Virus record (IMG/VR): IMGVR_UViG_3300010885_051447
Span: 1-38,963 of that record
DNA length: 38,963 nt
Source: a virus
Direction: 5' to 3' (one strand)
Shown here one piece after another: positions 1 through 8,726 of this stretch (the first letter of the stretch is position 1; every line of letters starts with the position of its first letter). The notes under the pieces were generated by a model. That model saw only the letters and a list, made by a program, of their open reading frames with translations. It did not search any database and was not told the origin of the DNA. A program made the position numbers and the translations under genes.

Positions 1-1
1 A

Positions 2-2413
2 ATGATTCAAGAAAAGGAAGGAATGGCTTGGGGCAGGGCCACCAATTCTGTGGCTTACTTGCACGTTTCCGATTTTGATACTTCTAGTCTCACCACAGAA
101 GAAATCGAATTGCTTACTCAAGGGACTATTCAGTGGTCGGCACTAAATAATCATCGTTGGGCTAGCAATAATAGCGTTTTCGCTAAGGTCGGTATGCCGT
201 ACTCGCAATATGAGAAGGATATTGCTACTAATGGCGAGCCTGGTTTCCTATGGCTTGAAAATTGTAGGAATTTTGGTAGGATGATTGATGGTTATAAAGA
301 GGGGATCGACGGGGAGGTGGTGGGGAGTAACCCTTGCTTCTCAGGAGACATGCGTCTTTTAACTGAAGACGGATATGTTCCGATATACGATCTCTGGGTC
401 GCTGGTGGCATGCAAGAATATTCTGGATTGGGAGATGATCCTGTCGGCAAGTATGGTTCTCAGAAGATCGTCAACAATGATGGCGTCGTCGAGGCCACCA
501 AGGTTTATAAGACTGGCTCTAACGAAGACATCTGGCGTGTAACGATGTCAGATAATTCTTGTGTTGATGCGACAAAAAACCATGAATTTATCGTGCTTAA
601 TCGCGTTGGTGGCAAGAAGAAATCTTTGATGCAGCAGAGAGTTAAATTGTGCGACCTGAACATTGGCGATTTGATTCCTCTAAATCAGACTATTCACTTC
701 GGTAATTTCCATGACCCTGCCTACGCTGAATTAGCTGGTTGGTGTATTGGTGATGGTTCTTTATCACCAAAGAAAGATGGTCAGGTACGTGCTGAATGTA
801 CCTGTTATGAAGGAGATGTGGAAACAGTTCTTCCTCGATTGGCTTCTTTGATGCATGAGTTATATCTTATGCATAATAAGTCTTCTAATCAGAAACCGGC
901 TTATGTTGGCTGGCAGCGAGATCAAGACTATTTTGAGCATGTGGAACAAAGAGTAGGGTCAGCTGTTCTTGGTAGGCTTCTAAAGAATGATGGCGTGAGA
1001 ACTGGTGATAAGCACAGAGTCCCTAGTTCTATATGGAGTGGTACTCGCGAAACTGTTGCCGGTTTCATCAGGGGTTTTGCGTCTGCCGATGGTTATATCC
1101 ACATCAGTGATAATGGTACGATTGGTGTTAGGATCAGTCAATCCAACAAGCCATTTTTGGGACAAGTCCGCCTTCTTTTGAGCCAATTTGGCATTGCTAG
1201 CACAGTCCACAAGCGACATGACGCTAGAACCATGACGATGAATGATGGGAAAGGAGGTAAGAAGGACTACAAGACGAAGGCTGGATATGAATTGATTGTG
1301 TCTGGTATTAAGCAAGTCAGGTCTTTCTTGGATCAGATCGGCTTCATACAAAACGAGAAGATGGAACCTGCCAGAAAATGGCTGCAAACTCATTTCGGCT
1401 CGAACAATTCTGACACTGGTCGATACGTCACAGTCAAATCGATAGAATATGTCGGAAAGGCTGATACGTTCTGTCTAACAGAACCTAAAACCAGCCAAGT
1501 GGTAGTCGAGGGTTATCAAGTTGGACAATGCGCAGAACAATCGTTAGAGGACTCAGAACTTTGCTGTTTGGTGGAGTCGTTCCCCAATTTGCATCAAGAC
1601 GATGAAGATTATAAGCGCACTTTGAAGTTTGCTTTCCTCTACGCCAAGACTGTGACTCTTCTCCCTACTCACTCTGCTCGCACTAATGCGGTTATGCTTC
1701 GTAATCGTCGCATTGGTCTTAGTCAGAGTGGTATTGTTCAGGCTTTTGTGCAGTTCGGTCGGCGTGAAGTGCTTAACAAATTCTGTGATGATGGTTATAA
1801 CGTCATTAAGCAGTGGGATAAGGTTTATAGCAAGTGGTTGTGCATTCCGCAGAGCATCAAGATCACGAGTGTGAAGCCTTCTGGCACTGTTAGTCTGCTG
1901 ACTGGTTGCACTCCTGGTATTCATTATCCTGAGGCTCAGCATTATTGGCGTCGTGTTCGTGTGAAGAGTGATAGTCCTTTGGTGCAGATTCTTAAGGATG
2001 CTGGTTATCATGTTGAGCCATCTGTGACTGATCCTGTGAATACTGTGGTCATCAAGTTTGCTGTGTCTGATCCTAGAGTGAAGCCTACTAATGAGGTATC
2101 TATTTGGGAGCAGGTCGCAAATACTGTGGATTATCAGAGATATTGGGCAGACAATCAAGTGTCTGTGACAGTCAAGTTTAAGGCTGATGAGGCTAAGGAT
2201 ATAGCTAGTGTTTTAGAGGTTTATGAGGATCAGTTGAAGAGCATTAGCTTTTTGCCTCATTCTAATCATGGTTATGCCCAGGCTCCTTATGAGCCTTGTA
2301 CTGAGCAAGAGGTCTTGGACTATAATGCTCAATTGAAAGATTTAGATTTTTCTACTTACTATGGTAAGGAAGAGGGATCTAAGTTTTGCGATAGCGATTC
2401 TTGTGCTGTCTGA
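2..2413 (+). CDS. nrdJ: Class II (B12-dependent) ribonucleoside-triphosphate reductase, 3' part, with intein
   Basis: Makes deoxyribonucleotides for phage DNA synthesis. The reading frame is open at the window edge, and the first ATG at base 2 is almost certainly internal because the N-terminal part of a monomeric RTPR is missing. Visible residues are extein 1-111, intein 112-509 and extein 510-803. Removing the intein rejoins the active-site motif NPCAEQSLE. The downstream extein has the KPSGTVS loop followed by a TGCTPGIHYP-like stretch. The C-terminus, FCDSDSCAV, has a C-X4-C pair like the redox cysteines at the end of Lactobacillus RTPR. These features favour class II over class I or III. 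The closest alternative is a dimeric NrdJ, but the C-X4-C tail fits the monomeric triphosphate enzyme. A terminator-like hairpin follows the stop. Confidence 0.88.
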   Translation: MIQEKEGMAWGRATNSVAYLHVSDFDTSSLTTEEIELLTQGTIQWSALNNHRWASNNSVFAKVGMPYSQYEKDIATNGEPGFLWLENCRNFGRMIDGYKEGIDGEVVGSNPCFSGDMRLLTEDGYVPIYDLWVAGGMQEYSGLGDDPVGKYGSQKIVNNDGVVEATKVYKTGSNEDIWRVTMSDNSCVDATKNHEFIVLNRVGGKKKSLMQQRVKLCDLNIGDLIPLNQTIHFGNFHDPAYAELAGWCIGDGSLSPKKDGQVRAECTCYEGDVETVLPRLASLMHELYLMHNKSSNQKPAYVGWQRDQDYFEHVEQRVGSAVLGRLLKNDGVRTGDKHRVPSSIWSGTRETVAGFIRGFASADGYIHISDNGTIGVRISQSNKPFLGQVRLLLSQFGIASTVHKRHDARTMTMNDGKGGKKDYKTKAGYELIVSGIKQVRSFLDQIGFIQNEKMEPARKWLQTHFGSNNSDTGRYVTVKSIEYVGKADTFCLTEPKTSQVVVEGYQVGQCAEQSLEDSELCCLVESFPNLHQDDEDYKRTLKFAFLYAKTVTLLPTHSARTNAVMLRNRRIGLSQSGIVQAFVQFGRREVLNKFCDDGYNVIKQWDKVYSKWLCIPQSIKITSVKPSGTVSLLTGCTPGIHYPEAQHYWRRVRVKSDSPLVQILKDAGYHVEPSVTDPVNTVVIKFAVSDPRVKPTNEVSIWEQVANTVDYQRYWADNQVSVTVKFKADEAKDIASVLEVYEDQLKSISFLPHSNHGYAQAPYEPCTEQEVLDYNAQLKDLDFSTYYGKEEGSKFCDSDSCAV
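335..1528 (+). other. LAGLIDADG intein in the NrdJ active-site motif
   Basis: A 398-residue in-frame insertion starts at Cys112 (CFSGDMRLLTEDGYVPI, block A) directly after NP, and ends at Gln509 directly before the +1 Cys of CAEQ. Two dodecapeptide motifs mark a LAGLIDADG homing endonuclease: ELAGWCIGDGSL at about residue 243 and GFIRGFASADGYI at about residue 354. The splice junctions are fixed by the conserved NPC(A/G)E motif of RNR. The C-terminal end reads GYQVGQ then C, so the usual terminal His-Asn is replaced by Gly-Gln. The insertion point at the catalytic loop is typical, because perfect excision there is hard to avoid. Confidence 0.88.
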
Positions 2414-2435
2414 TTTGACGTGAGGATGGTAGGAG

Positions 2436-2460
2436 TGGCCAAGAGTATTCTTGGTCACTT
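2436..2460 (+). terminator. Probable terminator hairpin after nrdJ
   Basis: TGGCCAAGA (2436-2444) can pair with TCTTGGTCA (2449-2457), with one G-T wobble, around a four-base loop. The T-tract that follows is short (CTTTAG), so termination may be weak. It lies between the RNR stop and the next start codon. Confidence 0.5.
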
Positions 2461-2497
2461 TAGTATACAAAAATAATTCAGGAGATAAGGGTATACT

Positions 2498-4405
2498 ATG
2501 AAGCTTTCGCACTTGCACTCCGCCACCGATGTTATTTTAACGTTCTCTGAAAACTTGTTTGTAGGCGATATCCCTATAAATGAAGAGACAAAGTTTTATG
2601 ATCACATTGTACAAGAGGGTGATCAAACTGTCTTTACTTTTTCTGAAGTTGGGACTAGATTGCCAGCAGAATCAAAATTCGTTGGTGGTATATCCGCTAG
2701 GGTTTATGTTAAGAAATTGGCTGATAAGAAATTCCAGATCTCTGGTGTGTTATTTAATGTGCGTAAGGCTTGGGTTTGGGATCTGAATGACCCTGATCAG
2801 CAGCAAAAACCGTTGGCTGGCAAGATCTCTAAAGATAGAGAGCAGATTTTAAAGGAGTATTTGGCTAAGAAGCTTAAGGATGGTACTCTAACTGCTGGTA
2901 GACCAGAGCAAATTGATAATGTTTTTTCTTACATAAAGGGTAAGCTCAGTAAACCACAGGCTGAGACACCTGAGACACCTGAGACACCTGAGACACCTGA
3001 GACACCAGTATTAGATCCTGAGCAACAGGAATCTCCGGTCCAGCCTGACTCCTCTCAATCAGTTGATGATACAACTGGCTCAGGAGATAAACCATCTGAT
3101 GATGAATCAAATGGTTTTTGGGATGGTCCTTCTGCTGATGAACCACCAGCAGGCGATGAGCCACCATCAGACGATGAGCCACCAGCAGGCGATGAGCCAC
3201 CAACAGAAGATGAGCCAACAATAGACGATGAGCCGCCAGCAGATGATAAGCCGCCAGCAGATGATAAGCCAACAAGAAGCGATGAACCACCAGCAGAAGA
3301 TGAGCCAGCAGAAGATGAACCAACAATAGACGAGCCCATTGACCCTGTTGCTATGCCTTCCATGGCAGGACAGACTGATCAAGAAGAACCGGCAGCACAA
3401 CAATTGTCTGATAAAATAGACTCAGCTACCCAAGATCCAGACGAATTCAGTGATATACCAGAATATCAAAAAGACGACATCACCGGAAGTCTCTCAGAAG
3501 CACGGGATGAGCTAAAGCAAAAGATTTCTCAAGGTAAAGCGATCGATATCAATGTTAAATCAGAAGAAGAGGTATACGATAATACACAGTACGGTAAAAG
3601 CTTAAAGCAGACCTCTGGTGGGAAGATCCAACTATCAGCTATACCGTCAGAAAGCGTAGAGTGGTTGGAGAGTGTTGGCTATACTCCATTGAGTTATCTC
3701 GGGATTCCGTTAGTGAACTACTATTACGAGCATGGACGCATGCATAATAAGATTGGCTACGGATATCCGATGGGGCGTGCCGAATCACCTATCGCACGCC
3801 TGAGGGAAGGTCCCCCACGATATTTTATGATTCAGGATTTTAGGCGTGCTAATTCAGAAGCTTCTAGCGAGTCAATAAGCAACCAATTTCAGGATTTGTA
3901 CACACTACAGGCTTTTCTGCACCGTACGAAGAAATACTATGTTCCAAATCCTCCGGTAGCCCCAGCTGATAAATCAAAGCCTGAGCCTGAACCGACTGCT
4001 CAAGAACCAGCAGCACCAGCACCAAAGCCACCAGCACCAAAGCCACCAGCACCAAAACCACCAGCACCAAAACCACCAGCAACATCAGAAAAGCCAATAC
4101 AATTAGACACAGACACAGCAGACACCAAAAAGCAAAACTTCGCAGAAAAAGCACAGAACTATATAACAGACCTAGCCAAGCCCGACCAAGCGAAGCTCAA
4201 CAACCTCATAAAGAAAGCTGCTAAACAACGAGACGGTAGTTACCAAACACCAGAACCATCAGATTTTGCAAACCCGTCGATGAAAGCAGTATACCTCAGA
4301 GGCTTAAAAAACATCAACGAATGGGCCAAAAAGAACTTCGGAATCGAAGGCGATTTAATGAAATACAATCCTTCCGAAAAAAGAATAAAAATTAACTTCC
4401 CATGA
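2498..4405 (+). CDS. Unknown acidic, proline-rich repeat protein
   Basis: Not recognised. The 635-residue product has a folded-looking N-terminal domain (about 1-155), then a long low-complexity middle. The middle contains five TPE units (about 155-170), a Pro/Asp/Glu stretch of PPADDE- and PPAGDE-like units (about 209-276), a probable second globular part (about 300-485, with a tyrosine-rich segment near 408-415), a PAPKP repeat linker (about 505-530) and a C-terminal domain (about 540-635). This architecture suits an extended multi-domain virion or assembly protein, but no motif identifies a function. The ATG follows AGGAGATAAGG, a good ribosome binding site. Composition changes from G/T-rich in the first 450 bases to strongly A/C-rich at the 3' end. 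The stop overlaps the start of a small membrane peptide (ATGA). Confidence 0.75.
   Translation: MKLSHLHSATDVILTFSENLFVGDIPINEETKFYDHIVQEGDQTVFTFSEVGTRLPAESKFVGGISARVYVKKLADKKFQISGVLFNVRKAWVWDLNDPDQQQKPLAGKISKDREQILKEYLAKKLKDGTLTAGRPEQIDNVFSYIKGKLSKPQAETPETPETPETPETPVLDPEQQESPVQPDSSQSVDDTTGSGDKPSDDESNGFWDGPSADEPPAGDEPPSDDEPPAGDEPPTEDEPTIDDEPPADDKPPADDKPTRSDEPPAEDEPAEDEPTIDEPIDPVAMPSMAGQTDQEEPAAQQLSDKIDSATQDPDEFSDIPEYQKDDITGSLSEARDELKQKISQGKAIDINVKSEEEVYDNTQYGKSLKQTSGGKIQLSAIPSESVEWLESVGYTPLSYLGIPLVNYYYEHGRMHNKIGYGYPMGRAESPIARLREGPPRYFMIQDFRRANSEASSESISNQFQDLYTLQAFLHRTKKYYVPNPPVAPADKSKPEPEPTAQEPAAPAPKPPAPKPPAPKPPAPKPPATSEKPIQLDTDTADTKKQNFAEKAQNYITDLAKPDQAKLNNLIKKAAKQRDGSYQTPEPSDFANPSMKAVYLRGLKNINEWAKKNFGIEGDLMKYNPSEKRIKINFP
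2961..3006 (+). repeat. 9-bp tandem repeat (GAGACACCT) coding TPE units
   Basis: Five near-perfect copies of GAGACACCT lie in frame and encode Thr-Pro-Glu units at the edge of the folded N-terminal domain. Identical copies suggest recent slippage. Confidence 0.85.
3124..3325 (+). repeat. Degenerate Pro/Asp/Glu repeat block
   Basis: Imperfect units of about 15-18 bases (GATGAGCCACCAGCA-like) encode DEPPA-type repeats. It is a strongly acidic, probably disordered linker. Confidence 0.75.
4000..4083 (+). repeat. 15-bp repeat coding PAPKP units
   Basis: Units like CCACCAGCACCAAAG are repeated about four times and encode an Ala/Pro/Lys linker resembling the rigid PAPKP spacers of many secreted or structural proteins. 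Confidence 0.75.
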
Positions 4406-4500
4406 ACCCATTCAGATCAATCGAATATCTAGGATGGCTAGTCATACTCGTACTAGCCGTCCAAATAGCAATAATAATGTTCCCATACGAAGAACAATGA
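4402..4500 (+). CDS. Small single-pass membrane peptide
   Basis: A 32-residue product starting at an ATG that overlaps the previous stop (ATGA). It has a short polar N-terminus (MNPFRSIEYLGW), one hydrophobic segment (about residues 12-27, rich in Leu, Ile and Val) and a short acidic tail (YEEQ). The stop-start overlap and the clean hydrophobic segment support a real gene that is translationally coupled to its neighbour. No family is recognised. Confidence 0.55.
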   Translation: MNPFRSIEYLGWLVILVLAVQIAIIMFPYEEQ

Positions 4501-4532
4501 TATTCAAAGTATTTGAAAGATAAGGAAACAAA

Positions 4533-4970
4533 ATGCCAGACATCATACTGATTGTGACTGCTATGATAGTTATCGCCGCCATAGCAGCAACAATATGCAA
4601 CGACTTTGACAACGTGATCAACGAGCTGTTAATCGCAGAAGAGAATCATGAAAGACTATTCAGCAAAATCCAGGTCATCTTGGATGAGCACACAAGACTC
4701 ATAGAATATCTGAGGAGCAATACAATGGATAACTGCGACAAATACGAATCACAAAAGCGATTTAAAGATGAGACCTTTAGCCTTCTTGTCGCTCTCGGAC
4801 CGGAGAGCAAATGGGAAGTTTTAAGTCCAATTGAATCAAGCAGGCTATCGATGTACCCTATTGGCGGATACGCTATATTCAGAGATGATAAACGTGTAGG
4901 AATAGTTAGCGAAGACGGTAATAAAGTGAGCCAAGTACTAGACATATATTCAAGTTCGAAAGCACTATGA
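4533..4970 (+). CDS. Unknown membrane-anchored protein
   Basis: A 145-residue protein with an N-terminal hydrophobic segment (about residues 3-22: ILIVTAMIVIAAIAATI) that looks like a signal anchor. A helical, charged stretch (about 24-65) and a small C-terminal domain (about 85-145) follow. The ATG follows AGATAAGGA. The stop overlaps the helicase start (ATGA), so the two genes are probably co-translated. Like the preceding 32-residue peptide it may act at the host membrane. No family is recognised. Confidence 0.7.
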   Translation: MPDIILIVTAMIVIAAIAATICNDFDNVINELLIAEENHERLFSKIQVILDEHTRLIEYLRSNTMDNCDKYESQKRFKDETFSLLVALGPESKWEVLSPIESSRLSMYPIGGYAIFRDDKRVGIVSEDGNKVSQVLDIYSSSKAL

Positions 4971-6562
4971 TAGCCGAAATACACGACAATCAGCATGTAT
5001 ACCTTACCCATATAACTGATGCTGAAGACCAAATGGTGTGGGTAGAATTCAGTGTCAGCAAGCCAAACAGATATGTGGACCCAACGCAGCTAGGAAATTG
5101 GGACGGCATATTCAGAAAATACAACCGTCTTAAGAAGAGGTTCGCAAGACCTCTTTTAAAATTCTTAGAAAAAGCATGTGAGAAGCATAATGTTCCTATT
5201 CGTGTCGTAGACAAGCGCGACGCTTGGGGCTATGAGATCATAGACCCAGAGCTGATTAATGAAGACTTTTTACCGGGTATAAAACTCGAAGACTACCAAA
5301 TAGATGCCATAAAGCAAGCGTGTCTAAACGAATGTGGCATTGTTGACGTTCCGACAGGCGGCGGAAAAACCGAAGTCGTAAGTGGAATATGCAAAGCAAT
5401 ACAGTGCCCGACAATCATTCTGGCAGATCAGACAGTTATAATTGACCAGATCAAGCAAAGATTAGAGCTGCGTGATGTTATTGACGAAGTTGGATTATTT
5501 TATGCTGGAAAAAAACCCAACGGACAACTAATAGTGGTAGGTTCTATACAGTCTATATCACCTCCCACAAAGTTCCCTGAGATGCCAATTCAGAAGCATA
5601 ATGAAACTGATAAGGCTTATTCAAAGAGATACGACATGTGGGACAAGAAAGTACAGGCTTTTAAAACCAGAAAAAAGAACGCCAAGATTTTACAGAAGTA
5701 CGTCCATGAAGCTGAAATGCTAATCGTGGATGAAGCGGATAAAGCCACTTCTGAGCAGTGGAAAGCATTATTTAGGTATCATTTTAAGGGTCGTAGAAGG
5801 TATGGTGTAACTGGCACTCCTTTTGATAAGGCAAAGCCCGTAGAGGCTTTGGTGCTACAGGAGCATTTGGGGTCTATCATTTTTAAGGAGACTCGTGCTA
5901 GGTTGACGGAGCTTGGTCGGATTATTCCTTGTGAGTATTTCATGATTGCCTACGGTCTCGATGGTAGTATTCAAGAGTCTACCGCATATGATGAGGCATA
6001 TGATGAGCATATCACAAATAGTGTGAAATATTCTAATATCATTAAAAATTTATGTAAGAAATATTGTGTGAATGATGATGGCACTTTAATTATCGTAGAT
6101 AGAGAGGCTTTGGGGTTAAGGCTTAAAGAGACTTTGCTGCTGGCGGGTATAAAAGCTGAATTCATCTACGGTAAGACTCCCTTGAAGCAACGAAACGAAG
6201 CGTTGCGTTCTTTTGAGCGTAGAGAACTGCAGGTACTCATTGGTGGTAAAATAATTAATCGGGGCCTTGATCTTGCTGGCGGGTGTGAGACACTTATTAT
6301 TGCGTCTGGTGGAAAGCTTCAATCTGAGTTCCTTCAGAAGATCGGTAGAGCTTTGCGCCGAAACAAGTATGGTAAAAGTCGAATATTTGACTTCTACTTC
6401 AGATGTAATAAATATCTCTATCAGCACTCAAAAGCAAGGATGCAAACGATCATTGAGGCTGGCTATCCCGTCAAAATTGTCTTACCTGGTGGATTAATGG
6501 ATGGAACAGAACTCATCAGAAACCGTTGGAAAATTACCAGTAGATACCTTAACAAAAGTTGA
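4967..6562 (+). CDS. UvsW-like superfamily 2 DNA helicase
   Basis: ATP-driven helicase of 531 residues, close in size to T4 UvsW, which remodels branched DNA and resolves recombination and replication forks. An N-terminal region of about 100 residues precedes the helicase core. Core motifs are Walker A PTGGGKTE (129-136), DEAD box (255-258), TGTP (282-285) and motif VI QKIGRALRR (about 457-465). The two-RecA-domain order is complete. The start overlaps the previous stop, and the 3' end overlaps the next gene by 62 bases in another frame, an unusually long overlap. Third-position composition changes from A/C-rich to G/T-rich near base 5730. A general DEAD/DEAH restriction-type helicase is the alternative, but the size and phage context favour UvsW. 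Confidence 0.85.
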   Translation: MIAEIHDNQHVYLTHITDAEDQMVWVEFSVSKPNRYVDPTQLGNWDGIFRKYNRLKKRFARPLLKFLEKACEKHNVPIRVVDKRDAWGYEIIDPELINEDFLPGIKLEDYQIDAIKQACLNECGIVDVPTGGGKTEVVSGICKAIQCPTIILADQTVIIDQIKQRLELRDVIDEVGLFYAGKKPNGQLIVVGSIQSISPPTKFPEMPIQKHNETDKAYSKRYDMWDKKVQAFKTRKKNAKILQKYVHEAEMLIVDEADKATSEQWKALFRYHFKGRRRYGVTGTPFDKAKPVEALVLQEHLGSIIFKETRARLTELGRIIPCEYFMIAYGLDGSIQESTAYDEAYDEHITNSVKYSNIIKNLCKKYCVNDDGTLIIVDREALGLRLKETLLLAGIKAEFIYGKTPLKQRNEALRSFERRELQVLIGGKIINRGLDLAGGCETLIIASGGKLQSEFLQKIGRALRRNKYGKSRIFDFYFRCNKYLYQHSKARMQTIIEAGYPVKIVLPGGLMDGTELIRNRWKITSRYLNKS

Positions 6563-8726
6563 GCCCCCGCTTAGAAAGTTATATTTTATAAATGAAAAAG
6601 TTGAATGGGATCTGACCCAATATATCTGGACAGGCTGCACAAGGATAGAGTTACGTGACAGCATAATGAGCCACGCAGCAGAGCTAATAAGACAGATAAT
6701 AAGAAAACAAGGGCTGCACACGATATACCCAGGTCAAGAAGAATCGGCATTCGGAGATCTATTGCAAACAGCGTGGTGTGTTGTCCCTGGCACTATGATA
6801 TTCACCGAGCGTGGTTTAATGCCTATTGAGATGTTGGCGAACCACCCTGAAGAAGGTGATATTAGTATAAAAGTGTTTGGGAAGGAGGGTCTGCATCTAG
6901 CTGAATACTGGGCTAGAAGACCCAAAACAAGAACATACAAGATTAAGCTGGCCCAACATTATAATATTGAAGCGACTGGAGATCATCCTCTTTATGTGAT
7001 GGGGCCTGATGGTCCGTTTTTTAAGAACGCTGATAAAATAGAGATCGGTGATCTGATTGCTGTACAATCTGGTCAGCAAATGTTTGGTAACGAAGATGAT
7101 GTGGAGTTTAGCCCTGTTAAGAGAGCCACCTTCGATTGGTGGCCAGATATGTTTACAGAAGACTTAGCTTATATAATAGGTCTAGTTATATCAGAAGGTT
7201 CTATCGAAAAAAACAGAGTTATAATTTATAACACTAATCAACAGGTCATAGATTTCCTTTCAGCTAATCCAGCTGGCCTAACATTCAGATATGAAGGTGA
7301 GGGCAGGAACACCTGCAATAGGATTAGATTGGTAGAGCTTTTTACACAGCTCGGGCTTCCACCAGGAACGACATTTAAAGATAAGCATATCCCAGATAGG
7401 CTGTTTCGATGTAGTAAGAAAATATTAGTGGCTTTACTGCAAGGGATGTTTGATGGCGATGGGCACTCGTCAGAGCATAATGGTGAGATAGGATACAGTT
7501 CTGGTTCGCCTACGCTGATAGAACAGCTTCGAATACTCTTATTGAATTTTGGGATATTCACTAAGACTACTATAGTCGACAGAGGAGAAGTGATTGGTCC
7601 TAAGGGATGGACCCATATCGCCAGCACAGCGTACCAGTTAAAGGCTTCTACACGAGATTCGATAAAATTTTACGACGAAATAGGCTTCAGAATTGATTAT
7701 AAGCTAAAAAAGCAAGATAATCTATCCTGTAAGCCATTTCAATATATGGACATGGTAAGCTCTCAAAAAATGATTGAGTATATTAGGAAGGTGCCAAAAA
7801 AGCTTCTGAGTATAATTGGGGTCGACAAGCATTTGATAATCAAGAAAAAAAGACTGACTGATAACACTTTCATAAAGCTGGTTGATGACCTAGCCATTAC
7901 CGATAGGTTCTTACTCGAACGCCGAATCGAGATCGGGACGATTAGATGGTTCCCAGTGTCAGACATCTCATACGGTGAATCTGAGACTTACGACATTAGG
8001 GTCAAGGATGTTCATAATTTTACGGCCAATGGTATTATAACCCATAATTGCCAACTAGAACGCACCCTGTACAAATACCGATCAAGGCCACACTGTCGCA
8101 CATGCTTTAACCCAGATAGACCAGCCGATTCAGTTCTTTATTTGCCAGATATTAGAGAATATGGTATCATTAAGATAAACCAAGTAATATTAAATCATCC
8201 AAGCTGCCCGCACTGTAATACTAAATTAGAATCATATCCATACATTTTACCAAGACAAGGATGCTTCGGGGGTACAGAGACAATAATCTACAGAGGCATG
8301 AGTAAAGTTTTCAATATGTGGTCCCAGATTTCGAGAACGGTTATCTTAGCATACATTAAAAAAGAAGGCAGAGACAGAAAGAACGGCCATAACTATATGA
8401 ATCACCTAGGAACAAGGCAACGTAACAATAATAATATCGTCGATAGGTTTTTACAAGAAGCCAGACAATTGTCCCAATATAGTTCAGACCATTTGAGTAT
8501 CTTAGATGCTTTAGAAAAAATAGTGATGACTGACGATCGGCCCCACGACGGGCTAATAGGTAAACTGGTAGACGAATCTGGGTTATCTAGAGCTATTGTC
8601 ACCAATTTTCTCAAGATGGTGAAATTGAGAAGCTTTGAATTTACAGATAGTCCTCTCAACCGCACTTATAGTGAATTTAAATATGATAAAAGGAAAAATG
8701 TCATTGATGATGAGGATTTTGGATAA
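6501..8726 (+). CDS. T4 gp55-like late sigma factor with intein and zinc-ribbon insertion
   Basis: Predicted to direct host RNA polymerase to late phage promoters. The precursor is 741 residues: extein 1-92, intein 93-516, extein 517-741, giving a spliced product of 317 residues (T4 gp55 has 185). The N-extein segment LYFINEKVEWDLTQYI resembles the start of gp55 (NYVNNKELLQAIIDW). The region FGDLLQTAW/CQLERTLYKYR matches sigma region 2 (DLIQ...YK), and VFNMWSQISRTVILAYIKKE matches the gp55 segment before its KKERK helix. Between these two halves lie CRTC (532-535) and CPHC (569-572), a probable zinc ribbon that T4 gp55 lacks. No other ATG lies upstream of the conserved region, so the 62-base overlap with the helicase is accepted. 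The identification rests on short motifs read by eye. Confidence 0.68.
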   Translation: MEQNSSETVGKLPVDTLTKVEPPLRKLYFINEKVEWDLTQYIWTGCTRIELRDSIMSHAAELIRQIIRKQGLHTIYPGQEESAFGDLLQTAWCVVPGTMIFTERGLMPIEMLANHPEEGDISIKVFGKEGLHLAEYWARRPKTRTYKIKLAQHYNIEATGDHPLYVMGPDGPFFKNADKIEIGDLIAVQSGQQMFGNEDDVEFSPVKRATFDWWPDMFTEDLAYIIGLVISEGSIEKNRVIIYNTNQQVIDFLSANPAGLTFRYEGEGRNTCNRIRLVELFTQLGLPPGTTFKDKHIPDRLFRCSKKILVALLQGMFDGDGHSSEHNGEIGYSSGSPTLIEQLRILLLNFGIFTKTTIVDRGEVIGPKGWTHIASTAYQLKASTRDSIKFYDEIGFRIDYKLKKQDNLSCKPFQYMDMVSSQKMIEYIRKVPKKLLSIIGVDKHLIIKKKRLTDNTFIKLVDDLAITDRFLLERRIEIGTIRWFPVSDISYGESETYDIRVKDVHNFTANGIITHNCQLERTLYKYRSRPHCRTCFNPDRPADSVLYLPDIREYGIIKINQVILNHPSCPHCNTKLESYPYILPRQGCFGGTETIIYRGMSKVFNMWSQISRTVILAYIKKEGRDRKNGHNYMNHLGTRQRNNNNIVDRFLQEARQLSQYSSDHLSILDALEKIVMTDDRPHDGLIGKLVDESGLSRAIVTNFLKMVKLRSFEFTDSPLNRTYSEFKYDKRKNVIDDEDFG
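6777..8048 (+). other. LAGLIDADG intein in the sigma factor
   Basis: A 424-residue insertion from Cys93 (CVVPGTMIFTERGLMPI, block A) to Asn516 (VHNFTANGIITHN), followed by the +1 Cys of the extein. Block B is ATGDHPLYVM. Endonuclease dodecapeptides are LAYIIGLVISEGSI (about 222) and LLQGMFDGDGHS (about 312). All splicing residues are canonical (Cys1, His-Asn end, Cys+1), unlike the intein in the RNR gene. It sits between QTAW and CQLER in sigma region 2, the likely core-polymerase-binding segment. Confidence 0.92.

Noticed and set aside
1553-2158. Long open frame on the minus strand opposite the RNR 3' end
   Set aside because: It lies opposite a well-supported conserved gene. G/T-rich coding sequence leaves few stops on the other strand, and the product shows no recognisable domain.
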